Part shown: one piece after another, positions 1 to 8,119 of the stretch
Layout: each line of letters starts with the position of its first letter
Numbering within the stretch: the first letter of the stretch is position 1
Assembly: GCA_902590845.1 (NCBI GenBank)
Contig: CACIYJ010000001.1
Location: 96,897-160,896 of the forward strand
Origin: an uncultured Pelagibacteraceae bacterium
GTDB lineage: Bacteria > Pseudomonadota > Alphaproteobacteria > Pelagibacterales > Pelagibacteraceae
Reading direction: 5' to 3'
DNA length: 64,000 nucleotides
Notes under the pieces: generated by a model
Databases searched by the model: none
Told to the model about the DNA's origin: nothing
What the model saw: only the letters and a program-made list of their open reading frames with translations
Made by a program: the position numbers and the translations under genes

Positions 1-771
1 CAAACGCTTGACGAAGCTCAGAATGCAAAAGTAGATTTTTTAAAAAGAAAACTTAGATTAAATAATTCTGATAATTTGTTGGATATAGGAGCTGGAAACG
101 GACATTTTATTTTAAAGTGTGCTGAAGAACATAATATTCCGATGCACGGAATATCTCTTAGCGAAGAGCAAACAAAAGTTGCAAAAGAAAAACAAAAAGA
201 ACTTAATTTAGGTAATGCAGATATAAAATTTGAAATTAAAGACTTTAAAGACATCAAAGATAAAACATACAGCAAGATAATAAGCATTGGTCAATTCGAA
301 CACCAAAATAGGCATAACAGAGGTTATGAAAAATATTTTAAAAAAATATATGATCTCTTATCTGAAAATGGAATTGCAGTAATTCACTACATAGGATCTA
401 ACACACCGCCTCGAGCTGAAAACACCTTCATTCAACGCCATGTTTTCCCACATGGTTTTTGCCCGTCTCTTTCTCAGGTAATTCCTGCTATAGAACGTAG
501 TGGTTTAATATTGGCAGATGTAGATTTATGGCGCAAACACTATTTTTTTACTTTAATGGAATGGCATAAAAATTTTATGAAAAAAAAGAGAGAAATAACT
601 AAACTTATGGGCGAAAAATTCACTAGAATTTATAGAATATACCTATGGGGATGTGCGCAAGCTTTTTTACACGATTTGCAAGTTTTTCAACTTACATTAA
701 CAAAAAAAATAGACACCATTCCAATCACAAAAGAATATTTGTTCAATAAAGCCCAAGACTCTGCTAATTAG
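1..771 (+). CDS. Cyclopropane-fatty-acyl-phospholipid synthase-like SAM methyltransferase (5' end outside window)
   Basis: The frame is open from base 1 to the stop at 769-771, so the N-terminus lies upstream of the window and about 256 residues are visible. The SAM-binding motif DIGAGNG sits at about residue 29, followed by SLSEEQ, the GQFEH stretch that stands where CFA synthases have VGxFEHVG, and a C-terminal block (HYFFTLMEWHKNF, then YLWGCAQAF and LQVFQLTL) typical of the CFA/mycolic cyclopropane synthase family. That family adds a methylene or methyl group to unsaturated phospholipid acyl chains at the inner membrane face. The visible catalytic core looks intact. The exact product (cyclopropane or methyl-branched lipid) cannot be told. 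It ends 5 bp before the next gene, so the two are probably co-transcribed. Confidence 0.85.
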   Translation, partial: QTLDEAQNAKVDFLKRKLRLNNSDNLLDIGAGNGHFILKCAEEHNIPMHGISLSEEQTKVAKEKQKELNLGNADIKFEIKDFKDIKDKTYSKIISIGQFEHQNRHNRGYEKYFKKIYDLLSENGIAVIHYIGSNTPPRAENTFIQRHVFPHGFCPSLSQVIPAIERSGLILADVDLWRKHYFFTLMEWHKNFMKKKREITKLMGEKFTRIYRIYLWGCAQAFLHDLQVFQLTLTKKIDTIPITKEYLFNKAQDSAN

Positions 772-776
772 TAGAT

Positions 777-1961
777 GTGTCAAAAAAAAAAAGAAAAAAA
801 ATAAAGAAAAAAAAATTTAAAAAAAAAGCCCTTAAGAAAAAGGCAAAAAAGATCATTTTTAAAAAAAAAAATAAAAAAATTCCTAAAAAAACAAGAAAAA
901 GAAAAACAAGAAAAAATAAAAAAAGAAAAAACAAAGTAAAAAAAAGATTTAAATCTCCAAAAAAAACAAGAGTGGTAATACTTAGTTTGCTAAAAGCTAA
1001 TGAGAAATTAAAATCAGTTTTTAGGTTTAATTTTAATTTAGATAGGTCGCTCCAAAATTTCTTTCAAGGAATATCCAATAAAATTTCAGATATTAAAGAA
1101 GTTATTCAGGAAGAAAGGGAAAAACAAAAACGTCTTAAACTCCAAGCAATGGAGCGAGAAAAAAAAGAGATCCAGAATAAATTAAAGACTGAGCAAGAAA
1201 ATGAATTTAGAGCGAAAGAACAGGAATTAAAAGAGGAGATTCAACTTGGAAAAGAGAGAAAACAAGAATTACAGAAATTCATTAAACTTGATCAAGCTGA
1301 GATAAGAAAAGAACAAGCTGAAAAACAAAGAAAATTTTTAGAGCAAATAAAATTAGAGAAAAAAATTGAAAAATTTAGACAGCGCGAGGCTCAAGAAATA
1401 AAAAATCTTGAAAAATTTGTGTTAAGTCAGCAAAGAGAGTCTTATGTTGATGTTCAAGAACGTATTGATAAAATTAAACAAAAATATCAGGCATTAAGAG
1501 ATCAAAAAATAAGAGAAAGAGTCGAACAACTTGGAGTAAAAGTTGAAGAAGGCGATGATAGAGCGGCATTACTTGAAAAAGAAAGAGTTTACACTTTAGA
1601 AAGACAAAAAATCTCATTCGCCCTTGAGCGTTATTACAGATTAGCAAATAGTTTAATTTTTCAGCTTAATCGCAAATGGATCCCAAAATATCTAAGCTTT
1701 TTTAGAATATATAATAAAACTTTTGAGACGGGAGAAATTTTTATTAAATGGGATGATGCGCCTGATGAAGAATGGTTAATTTTAATTTATCTTAAAAATA
1801 ATTCACCAGATGAAGGAATAGTAATAGAAGATAAAACTAATCCTGAAAAAAATACTTCAAAAGAATTTAAAACTTCTGAAATTTTCCAAGCCAGCGATAT
1901 GATGGTAGAATCTTTAACTCAATTGCTTGATAGAGAAAGAAATAAAAGAAAAGCTAGTTAA
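777..1961 (+). CDS. Lysine-rich coiled-coil protein of unknown function
   Basis: A 394-aa protein starting with GTG at 777; the overlapping ATG at 775 runs into a stop after nine codons, so GTG is the start. Residues 1-66 are almost entirely Lys and Arg, like a histone H1 or nucleic-acid-binding tail. Residues about 95-260 are Glu/Lys/Gln-rich heptads expected to form a long coiled coil. The last about 130 residues look globular and hold aromatic and acidic patches (FIKWDDAPDEEW). No known family is recognised. The basic tail suggests binding to nucleic acid or another polyanion; this is inference. The 5' end of the gene contains an A11 run at 782-792 and other long A runs, so slippage or phase variation is possible. 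Its stop overlaps the end of the convergent hydrolase gene by 4 bp. Confidence 0.75.
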   Translation: MSKKKRKKIKKKKFKKKALKKKAKKIIFKKKNKKIPKKTRKRKTRKNKKRKNKVKKRFKSPKKTRVVILSLLKANEKLKSVFRFNFNLDRSLQNFFQGISNKISDIKEVIQEEREKQKRLKLQAMEREKKEIQNKLKTEQENEFRAKEQELKEEIQLGKERKQELQKFIKLDQAEIRKEQAEKQRKFLEQIKLEKKIEKFRQREAQEIKNLEKFVLSQQRESYVDVQERIDKIKQKYQALRDQKIRERVEQLGVKVEEGDDRAALLEKERVYTLERQKISFALERYYRLANSLIFQLNRKWIPKYLSFFRIYNKTFETGEIFIKWDDAPDEEWLILIYLKNNSPDEGIVIEDKTNPEKNTSKEFKTSEIFQASDMMVESLTQLLDRERNKRKAS

Positions 1962-3067
1962 TCATTTAAAATTTCATCCAAAGTTGAAATTTGTCCAATA
2001 TTAAAAATTTTTATATCTTTTTTTTTAAATCCGTAATTTTCTGCATTTTTTAAAAGACGATTTCTTGGTTCATTAATTGGCCCTTCAGAATTTTGTCCCT
2101 CAAGTCCAAGAAGAAAACTTCCATAGTGCATTGGAATAACTTTTTTCGCTTTAATATCTTTTGCAGCTTGTAATGCTTCCTCAGGGTTTGTGTGAAAAAT
2201 TGATGAGTCACGTTTTCCTGTTATTATTTCGAAGTTATAGGCCCCGGTATTTATAAAAAAGATATCGACCCCTCCAAACTTTTCACCCATCATTTTATAA
2301 ATATTTGAATATCCTGTATCACAAGAAAAAAATAATTTCTTTCCTTTATAATTTATTAAAAAACTTCCCCAGAGAGCTTTATCAGTTGCACCTGGACCAA
2401 ATGGAAGAATACTCCTCTTATTCCAATGTTGAGAAGCCATTAAAGTTACAGTTAGATTCTCATTAATTTTAACCTCATCAAACCAATCAAGTTCTCTTAC
2501 ATCTTTAAAATTATTTTTTTTAAAATATGATCCGTTATTTAAAGGAACCAAAACTTTAGCTGATTTATAAGGAAAATTTCTAATATCACTCATGCTGAGA
2601 TGATCATAATGAAGATGAGAGTTTAGCCACAAGTCAATTTGAGGTAATTGATTTAATTTTAATGCAGGAGGAGTGTAACGCTTTGGCCCTAAAAAAAGAG
2701 GGCCGGCATTAGGCGCTGTTATCAAATCAGTAACAATAGTTGTTGAGCCTAGTTTGATAATAAAACTTGCATGATTTATCCATAGGACAAAGTCATCATT
2801 TGTATGTTTTTTGAGGTTTTTTAAGACAGTTTCTCTTGGTACTACAAAATCTTTTGGAACAATTACATTAATTTTTTTCTTTGCTTCATTAAATTTTTTA
2901 TAAGACCATTTAAGATTTTTATTTCTTTGAGGAGCTCCTTCAAAATTTCTAAATTTTATAAATTTACCATTTTCATATACATGATGATAAGGTTTTTTTT
3001 CCATAGCTATTAAATTTGAGTTTAAAAAAAAGAAGAATATACAATAAATAATAAGGGGTCTATACAT
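1958..3067 (-). CDS. Exported metallo-beta-lactamase-fold hydrolase (NAPE-PLD/RomA-like)
   Basis: A 369-aa protein with a hydrophobic N-terminus (about residues 5-21, cleavage plausible after LIA), suggesting export to the periplasm. The zinc-binding signature SHLHYDHLS is present, with HASF earlier, CDTGYS later and a C-terminal MHYGSF. These match the lactonase/phospholipase-D-like branch of the metallo-beta-lactamase superfamily (NAPE-PLD, RomA, UlaG relatives). Members hydrolyse phosphodiester or lactone bonds; the substrate here cannot be stated. The gene converges on the lysine-rich gene with a 4-bp overlap and lies 41 bp downstream of a small lipoprotein gene, with which it may be transcribed. 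Confidence 0.8.
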   Translation of the reverse strand: MYRPLIIYCIFFFFLNSNLIAMEKKPYHHVYENGKFIKFRNFEGAPQRNKNLKWSYKKFNEAKKKINVIVPKDFVVPRETVLKNLKKHTNDDFVLWINHASFIIKLGSTTIVTDLITAPNAGPLFLGPKRYTPPALKLNQLPQIDLWLNSHLHYDHLSMSDIRNFPYKSAKVLVPLNNGSYFKKNNFKDVRELDWFDEVKINENLTVTLMASQHWNKRSILPFGPGATDKALWGSFLINYKGKKLFFSCDTGYSNIYKMMGEKFGGVDIFFINTGAYNFEIITGKRDSSIFHTNPEEALQAAKDIKAKKVIPMHYGSFLLGLEGQNSEGPINEPRNRLLKNAENYGFKKKDIKIFNIGQISTLDEILND

Positions 3068-3108
3068 AAACCCCTTATTATCATAAATAACAAAAATTAA
3101 GAATTAAT

Positions 3109-3312
3109 TTAGCTATCTAAACAGTTTGATTTATTTATTCTTTTGTCAAAATCTTTTGCGGCATCTTTACTCACAAACCACAAATAAGATTTTTCCTGTA
3201 GTTGTTTTGCGTCAGAAGCAGTGCAACGCTCACCAAATTTGACTTTGGCCAAGTTGCTACCCGCACAATTAGTTAACAAAAACAACAAAGATACAATAGA
3301 TAATATTTTCAT
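3109..3312 (-). CDS. Small lipoprotein, unknown function
   Basis: A 67-aa protein with a short charged start, a hydrophobic stretch and the lipobox LLTNC, so Cys16 should be lipidated and the mature protein be about 51 residues. The mature part is charged with two further cysteines (ERCTAS and SNCLDS) that could form a disulfide in the periplasm. No family is recognised. It precedes the metallo-beta-lactamase-fold gene on the same strand and is divergent from purE. Confidence 0.7.
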   Translation of the reverse strand: MKILSIVSLLFLLTNCAGSNLAKVKFGERCTASDAKQLQEKSYLWFVSKDAAKDFDKRINKSNCLDS

Positions 3313-3417
3313 ATTTCTAACATGATAAAAAAATCTGTGTTTTGATTGGCATAAATTAGTCCAAAAAAAGAAATTAGACTCTATTGTTTTTATTTATAAA
3401 ATTGATTAAATTGGTTT

Positions 3418-3906
3418 GTGAAACTCAAGAAACAAAATAATAAAGTAGCAATCATAATGGGGTCACAATCTGACTATTCCATTATGAAAGATTGTGAAAA
3501 AATATTAAGGATTTTAAAAATCAAGTATCAAGTCTCTATTGTATCGGCTCACAGAACTCCAAAAAGAATGTTTGAATTTGCAGAATCAGCTTCAAAAAAT
3601 GGTTTTGCAGTGATTATTGCTGGCGCAGGAGGAGCAGCTCATTTGCCAGGAATGGTAGCATCATTGGCGACCGTGCCGGTTATCGGGGTGCCAATCGAAA
3701 GTAAAAAACTGAAAGGATTAGATAGTTTATTATCAATAGTTCAGATGCCAAAAGGTTGCCCAACAGCAACCATGGCAATTAATGGAGCTTTTAATGCTGG
3801 ATTGCATGCGGCTTCTATTATTGGAACTTTTGACTTAAAAGTTAGATCAAACTTAGAGAAGTGGAAGCGATTACAAACAAAATCCGTTAAAACAAAACTT
3901 AAATAA
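3418..3906 (+). CDS. purE: N5-carboxyaminoimidazole ribonucleotide mutase PurE
   Basis: A 162-aa class I PurE, the usual length. It has the MGSQSDY nucleotide-binding motif near the N-terminus, SAHRTP, and the GAGGAAHLPGM loop that holds the catalytic His. It converts N5-CAIR to CAIR in purine synthesis and works with PurK encoded 6 bp downstream. The start is GTG at 3418; no earlier in-frame start is plausible. The 105-bp gap upstream (3313-3417), shared with the divergent lipoprotein gene, must hold promoters for both, but I see no strong consensus in it. Confidence 0.95.
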   Translation: MKLKKQNNKVAIIMGSQSDYSIMKDCEKILRILKIKYQVSIVSAHRTPKRMFEFAESASKNGFAVIIAGAGGAAHLPGMVASLATVPVIGVPIESKKLKGLDSLLSIVQMPKGCPTATMAINGAFNAGLHAASIIGTFDLKVRSNLEKWKRLQTKSVKTKLK

Positions 3907-3912
3907 TAATAA

Positions 3913-4956
3913 ATGTCAGACATTACCTTAGGAATAATTGGTTCTGGTCAATTAGGATCATTATTGTGTCAAGCTGCTAAAAAACTAAAAGTAAAAACGA
4001 TTGTTATTTCAGATGACGAGCAAGGTCCTGCACAAAATTATGCAGATGGATTTATATTTTCTAAATATGACAATAAAGACAAGATCAAAGAGTTTGTAAG
4101 CAAAGTAGATATTGTAACTTATGAATTTGAAAATATTCCAATCGAGATACTAAAGCAAATTAATAAAGAAAAAAAAGTTTTACCAAAACCAGATATTAAT
4201 CAAGTTGTTCAAAATAGAAAGTTAGAAAAAACTTTTGTTAATGATCTTGGTATTAAAACAACAGACTGGGCATTTATTAAATCAGCCGGCGATGTTAAGA
4301 AAAATGAAAAACTATTACCAGGAATATTGAAGACTAATACATTGGGTTATGATGGACATGGTCAATTCGTTTTAAATTCTGTAGCTGATATAAAAAAAGA
4401 TTGGCGTTTTACAGCGGATTATATTCTTGAGAAAAAAGTTGATTTAAAAAAAGAAATCTCAGTTGTGATAGCAAGATTTTCTAATGGAGAAACTTATATT
4501 TATGAACCGATAGAAAATGTTCACAAAGATCAAATTTTAAAACACTCAAAAATACCAGCAGATATTAGTTCTAAAATGTTTAAAGAAGCTCAATCAAACA
4601 CAAAATTAATTGCTGAAAAATTAGGTTACATAGGAGTTATGTGCGTTGAATATTTTATTGATCAAAACGACAATCTCTTGATCAATGAAATTGCACCTAG
4701 AGTTCATAATTCTGGTCATTTAACAATAAATGCTTTTTCTGTTAGTCAATTCTCAGCTCATATTATAGCTGTCTGTGATTTAAAAATGAAGCCAATGAAA
4801 AAAATTTCAGACGCCGAGATGACCAACATACTAGGGAATGAAATTGGGAAATTTAAAAATAAATCTTTTAAAGATAACGAGTTCTTTTTTGATTATAAAA
4901 AAAAAGAAATTAAAGATAAGAGAAAAATGGGCCACTTAACCATTTTAAAAAGTTAA
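3913..4956 (+). CDS. purK: N5-carboxyaminoimidazole ribonucleotide synthase PurK
   Basis: A 347-aa ATP-grasp enzyme that makes N5-CAIR from AIR, bicarbonate and ATP, the substrate of PurE. The N-terminal GIIGSGQLGSLL motif and the ATP-grasp core (TNTLGYDGHGQ, ending in LLINEIAPRVHNSGH) are clear. Starts with ATG six bases after purE. Converges with the yedK-type gene with a 7-bp gap and no visible terminator. Confidence 0.95.
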   Translation: MSDITLGIIGSGQLGSLLCQAAKKLKVKTIVISDDEQGPAQNYADGFIFSKYDNKDKIKEFVSKVDIVTYEFENIPIEILKQINKEKKVLPKPDINQVVQNRKLEKTFVNDLGIKTTDWAFIKSAGDVKKNEKLLPGILKTNTLGYDGHGQFVLNSVADIKKDWRFTADYILEKKVDLKKEISVVIARFSNGETYIYEPIENVHKDQILKHSKIPADISSKMFKEAQSNTKLIAEKLGYIGVMCVEYFIDQNDNLLINEIAPRVHNSGHLTINAFSVSQFSAHIIAVCDLKMKPMKKISDAEMTNILGNEIGKFKNKSFKDNEFFFDYKKKEIKDKRKMGHLTILKS

Positions 4957-4963
4957 GCAGAAA

Positions 4964-5590
4964 TTAATTTATTTTATTAATTAAACTTGGATCATTATTG
5001 ACAGGATTGTTTATGTCTTTTGTTATTTCATGAAATTTTAACTTTGGAGCCTTAACAGAATTTAAAAATTCAACAGCATTATTATTTAAGTTGAAGTAAT
5101 TATTTATTTGGGATTTTGAAATTATTACAGGTTGTCTATGGTGCACAACTGCATTCTCGGAGCTCGCTGGTCTCGTAATAATTGTGAACTGGCCACTGTC
5201 ATGGATCCCACAAGCGAATATGTCTTGGTCGTCTGATCTTGTAAAATAATAAGGAACTTTTTTTTCATTTTCTTTTTTCCATTCATAAAAACCCGTCAAA
5301 CAGATTATCGCTCTAGAGTTAACTATCAATTTTTTAAAACTAACTTTAGTTTCTATTCCTTCTAATCTAGCATTATGTAATCGCCTGAAGTCTGGTTTTG
5401 CCCAAGAAGGGAGAAGGCCAAAAATAGTCATCTCCAGATATTTGCCATTAGTAGCAGATTTTATACATGGATATTTTCCACCTGGTGAGCAATTAAAATT
5501 ATCTTGTTCAAGATCTACATTGATATTTTTCTTAACTAGACCATTCGCTACAAGTAAAGTTTTTTTCTGAACACTATATCTACCACACAT
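4964..5590 (-). CDS. yedK: SOS-response-associated protein YedK/HMCES (SRAP)
   Basis: A 208-aa SRAP protein. It begins MCGRY, placing the catalytic Cys at position 2 once Met is removed, and has HNARLEGI, GFYEWKKE and VVHHRQPVI, which supply the conserved Asn, Arg, Glu and His. HMCES/YedK proteins crosslink covalently to abasic sites in single-stranded DNA and shield them. The ATG overlaps the stop of the upstream 36-aa ORF as TAATG, so translation is probably coupled. Last gene of a four-gene minus-strand operon. Confidence 0.93.
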   Translation of the reverse strand: MCGRYSVQKKTLLVANGLVKKNINVDLEQDNFNCSPGGKYPCIKSATNGKYLEMTIFGLLPSWAKPDFRRLHNARLEGIETKVSFKKLIVNSRAIICLTGFYEWKKENEKKVPYYFTRSDDQDIFACGIHDSGQFTIITRPASSENAVVHHRQPVIISKSQINNYFNLNNNAVEFLNSVKAPKLKFHEITKDINNPVNNDPSLINKIN

Positions 5591-5700
5591 TATTTATTTT
5601 TCTTTTCTCTTTTTAATTTTCTTTTTTCTTTTAAAGTTAACTTAGCTTTTTTCTTAAAGCTACGGTCGAATCTGGACTTTCCTGAATAACGCTTACTCAT
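5590..5700 (-). CDS. 36-aa highly basic small protein
   Basis: Reading minus from ATG at 5700 gives MSKRYSGKSRFDRSFKKKAK followed by a Lys/Arg/Glu-rich helix-like tail, 36 aa in all. The stop overlaps the ATG of yedK (TAATG). A GAAAG purine stretch lies about 9 bases upstream of the ATG, and the ORF begins 9 bp after the oxidoreductase gene, exactly filling the gap. That spacing and the coupled overlap argue for a real gene. The composition suggests RNA, DNA or ribosome binding; no family is recognised. Confidence 0.6.
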   Translation of the reverse strand: MSKRYSGKSRFDRSFKKKAKLTLKEKRKLKREKKNK

Positions 5701-5709
5701 TTATAACTT

Positions 5710-6294
5710 TCATAATTTTTCTACAGTTTTTCTTACTTGTCTCATATGTTTTTCAAATACTTTTTCAGGCATATTAGGAAGCACAGAATAAAACCGCATG
5801 TACACAACATTGCAGCCAGCAAGATATTTAAATACAAACTTTTTGATCCGTCTAGGTATTTGTTGAAATACTAAAGAGTAGAGGAAGGAAGGCCCTCCAT
5901 AGGTACTCGAGATTACTACGGTTTTTCCTTTTAATTTATTTGGAACAGGATAACCATAATCAAGAAAAATAGTACGGTAGCTGAATGCAAAAGGCGGAGA
6001 AATCGTATGAGCCAAGAAGTTTTCAACAATACTTCGCATAATATAATTATGTATATCAGACATAATTACAATCACATCAGCCGCTTCCATTCTCTTTTGG
6101 TAATCCAAAATCTGGGAGTCTGGTTTGCTACCATCCCAAAATTTTATTTGCTTTTCCTCGTATAGGTTTATTAAATCTATTTCGAATCCACGATCCTTAG
6201 AACACTTCACAAACTCATCTTTAATAGCGGCGTTAAAACTAGTTCCCGATTTATAATTATGATGGCCAAATACTATAAAAATTTTTTTACTCAT
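5710..6294 (-). CDS. Flavodoxin-fold NAD(P)H:quinone oxidoreductase-like protein
   Basis: A 194-aa protein of the flavodoxin_2/NQO fold. The N-terminal strand KIFIVFGHH and a Ser/Thr-rich turn match the FMN or FAD phosphate-binding site; ADVIVIMSD and the FLDYGYP region follow, then VVISSTYGGPS. Such enzymes reduce quinones or other small oxidants by two electrons. The exact substrate is unknown. The ATG overlaps the stop of the upstream 53-aa membrane protein (TAATG). Confidence 0.75.
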   Translation of the reverse strand: MSKKIFIVFGHHNYKSGTSFNAAIKDEFVKCSKDRGFEIDLINLYEEKQIKFWDGSKPDSQILDYQKRMEAADVIVIMSDIHNYIMRSIVENFLAHTISPPFAFSYRTIFLDYGYPVPNKLKGKTVVISSTYGGPSFLYSLVFQQIPRRIKKFVFKYLAGCNVVYMRFYSVLPNMPEKVFEKHMRQVRKTVEKL

Positions 6295-6455
6295 TACTCA
6301 TCTTTCTTATCTTTTTTGATGTTATGAAGATTTAAAAAGATTGCACTTCCTAGCCCTAGTCCTAAAGCGCTAATGATCCACGACCCCTCTTGGGAGCGAA
6401 ATAAGATGAGTCCTGAAAAAACAATGATTAAAAATCCAAGTGTTCGGTTATCCAT
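6294..6455 (-). CDS. 53-aa small membrane protein
   Basis: ATG at 6455 opens MDNRTLGFLIIVFSGLILF, a first hydrophobic segment, then RSQEGSW and a second glycine-rich hydrophobic segment (IISALGLGLGSAIF), ending in a charged KKDKKDE tail: two predicted membrane helices. The stop overlaps the start of the oxidoreductase gene (TAATG), so the frame is constrained by its neighbour. First gene of the operon that ends in yedK. No family recognised. Confidence 0.65.
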   Translation of the reverse strand: MDNRTLGFLIIVFSGLILFRSQEGSWIISALGLGLGSAIFLNLHNIKKDKKDE

Positions 6456-6466
6456 TTTCTAAACTA

Positions 6467-6495
6467 TTGAATATCTTATCATAATACATTATATT
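6467..6495 (+). promoter_or_regulatory. Sigma-70-type promoter for the 62-aa ORF
   Basis: TTGAAT at 6467-6472, a 17-bp spacer and TATATT at 6490-6495. The predicted transcript starts near 6502, exactly at the first of two small hairpins, about 65 bases before the ATG at 6567. Confidence 0.5.
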
Positions 6496-6501
6496 ATAAA
6501 T

Positions 6502-6530
6502 ACCTCCAAGTGAGGTCTCATCTACATGAG
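6502..6530 (+). repeat. Two adjacent short inverted repeats in a 5' leader
   Basis: ACCTC (6502-6506) pairs with GAGGT (6512-6516), and immediately afterwards CTCAT (6517-6521) pairs with ATGAG (6526-6530). They abut without a gap at the start of the predicted leader. Either stem could act as an RNA element or a protein-binding site; the role is unknown. Confidence 0.4.
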
Positions 6531-6566
6531 TTAAAAGTAGGGTAAAATTAAAAACAAGGAGCGTGT

Positions 6567-6755
6567 ATGAGACATACGAAATTGTTGAATGAATTTTCCC
6601 TTCAGAAAAAAAAGAGAGAATTCCTTAACAAAATTTTAAAGTCGAGAAAAGAAGTTGAGGTTGGTGGCTCTGGAACTCAAGGTTATAGATTAAAATCCGG
6701 AAAATCAAAAGGCAAGGTTATTCGACACATTGTAAAAAAGTCCGAAAATATTTAA
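6567..6755 (+). CDS. 62-aa basic hypothetical protein
   Basis: ATG at 6567 is preceded by a good Shine-Dalgarno (AAGGAG, about 6 bases away), which makes this short ORF credible. The protein is Lys/Arg-rich with a central GGSGTQGYRLKSG segment. No family is recognised; the basic composition suggests nucleic-acid or ribosome binding. It lies 60 bp before the RlmN-like gene and may be co-transcribed with it. Confidence 0.55.
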   Translation: MRHTKLLNEFSLQKKKREFLNKILKSRKEVEVGGSGTQGYRLKSGKSKGKVIRHIVKKSENI

Positions 6756-6815
6756 CTTTATGTAGAGAAGGGTATAAAATTACTCATCCTTACCAAAAAA
6801 AATCTAAAATAAATA

Positions 6816-7913
6816 ATGAGCAAAACAAATTTCTATGATTTGAGTTTTGATCAATTAAAATTTTTTTTAGTTGAAAAGATAGGCGTTGAAAGAAAACAAT
6901 CTAAAATGCGTGCAGAACAATTATTTTCAGGAGTATACAAAAAAGGTTTAACAAATTTTAGTGATTTAACTACAGTTACTAAAGATCTTAGAAAAGAATT
7001 AGATAACCACTTATCTCTAGATTTACCAAGAATTGTTAAAACTGTAATTGCTGACGACAAATGTATTAAATGGCTTTTAGAACTTAATGATGAAAATAAA
7101 AATTTAATTGAGGTAGTTTTAATTCCAAGTAAATCATCTCATTATACCGTATGTGTTTCAGTCCAAGTGGGCTGCGCTATGTCAAAAAATAGCGCATGCA
7201 TTCATTGTGCCACGGGCACACAAGCCTTAGTTAAAAATTTATCAGCTAATGAGATGGTTATGCAAATCATGATTGCTAAAAGATATCTAAATGATTTTGG
7301 AGACCAAAGACTTACGAACCGTATCGTGCTGATGGGATCCGGGGAAAGTTGCACAAATTTATCTAATGTGCAACAATTTATCAAAATCTTATTAGAGTCA
7401 CCCGGGTTAGCGTTTGGGAAAAAGTCTATAACACTCAGCACAATCGGTATTCCAGATAAAATCAAAGAGTTTTCAGATTCAGTAGGGACTCGACTTGCAT
7501 TATCCTTACATTCCGCCGATAGTGAAAAACGAGATAAAATTATTCCAATTAATAAAAAATATCCTTTAAAAGAAGTTATTGAAAGCTGTAAGTATTATAC
7601 AGATAAAATAGGAGAAAAAGTTTTTATAGAATATACATTAATGGCTGGAATTAATGATAGTCCTGAGGATGCAAGACAATTAATAAAGGTCATGAGTCAA
7701 TTTCCCTCAAAACTAAATTTAATCTTTATGAATACATGGCCAGGATGCGATATAAAACCTGTTTCTGAAGAGAAGACCAATCAATTTGCTAAGATAGTAA
7801 AAGATGCAGGATTTATAGTAACTGTAAGAAGAAGCGGGGGTAGGTCTGAGAAATCTTTATGTGGTTGTGGCCAATTAAGAACATCAAGCGTTCCAAAAAA
7901 CAAAACCCTTTAG
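6816..7913 (+). CDS. rlmN: RlmN-like radical SAM rRNA/tRNA methyltransferase with altered cluster motif
   Basis: A 365-aa protein aligning over its whole length with RlmN, which makes 2-methyladenosine in 23S rRNA (A2503) and some tRNAs. The mechanistic cysteines are present: Cys112 (YTVCVS) and Cys351 (CGCGQL). The radical-SAM cysteines, however, are Cys120, Cys128 and Cys131, a C-x7-C-x2-C spacing in place of C-x3-C-x2-C, caused by about four extra residues (KNSA). The GMGEP motif is GSGES and STSG is STIG. It may be RlmN itself or a divergent paralogue. The next gene converges with only 1 bp between. Confidence 0.8.
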   Translation: MSKTNFYDLSFDQLKFFLVEKIGVERKQSKMRAEQLFSGVYKKGLTNFSDLTTVTKDLRKELDNHLSLDLPRIVKTVIADDKCIKWLLELNDENKNLIEVVLIPSKSSHYTVCVSVQVGCAMSKNSACIHCATGTQALVKNLSANEMVMQIMIAKRYLNDFGDQRLTNRIVLMGSGESCTNLSNVQQFIKILLESPGLAFGKKSITLSTIGIPDKIKEFSDSVGTRLALSLHSADSEKRDKIIPINKKYPLKEVIESCKYYTDKIGEKVFIEYTLMAGINDSPEDARQLIKVMSQFPSKLNLIFMNTWPGCDIKPVSEEKTNQFAKIVKDAGFIVTVRRSGGRSEKSLCGCGQLRTSSVPKNKTL

Positions 7914-7914
7914 G

Positions 7915-8118
7915 TTAGTGATAACCCTTATTAATTTTTTCTCTTAGTTTTTTTTCGTAATATTTCTTAGCTAAATCTGTGCTTGCAAAAAACTTACTTT
8001 GAGTTGCTGGGTTTTCAATACCTATTCGACCATAACAAATATTAATTGTTTTACCTTTAAGTTCAATTTCCCAGAACTTATTAGATTTAGCATCAGTATA
8101 TTCTAAGTGTTTTTTCAT
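7915..8118 (-). CDS. WGR-domain mini-protein
   Basis: A 67-aa protein consisting of a single WGR domain: KFWEIELKG near residue 13, CYGRIG at the WGR core (YGR in place of WGR), and the C-terminal A-x-K helix ending KGY. WGR domains occur in PARPs and in bacterial proteins and bind DNA ends or nucleic acid. Lies 1 bp downstream of rmuC on the same strand, suggesting a link to DNA processing. Confidence 0.8.
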   Translation of the reverse strand: MKKHLEYTDAKSNKFWEIELKGKTINICYGRIGIENPATQSKFFASTDLAKKYYEKKLREKINKGYH

Positions 8119-8119
8119 A

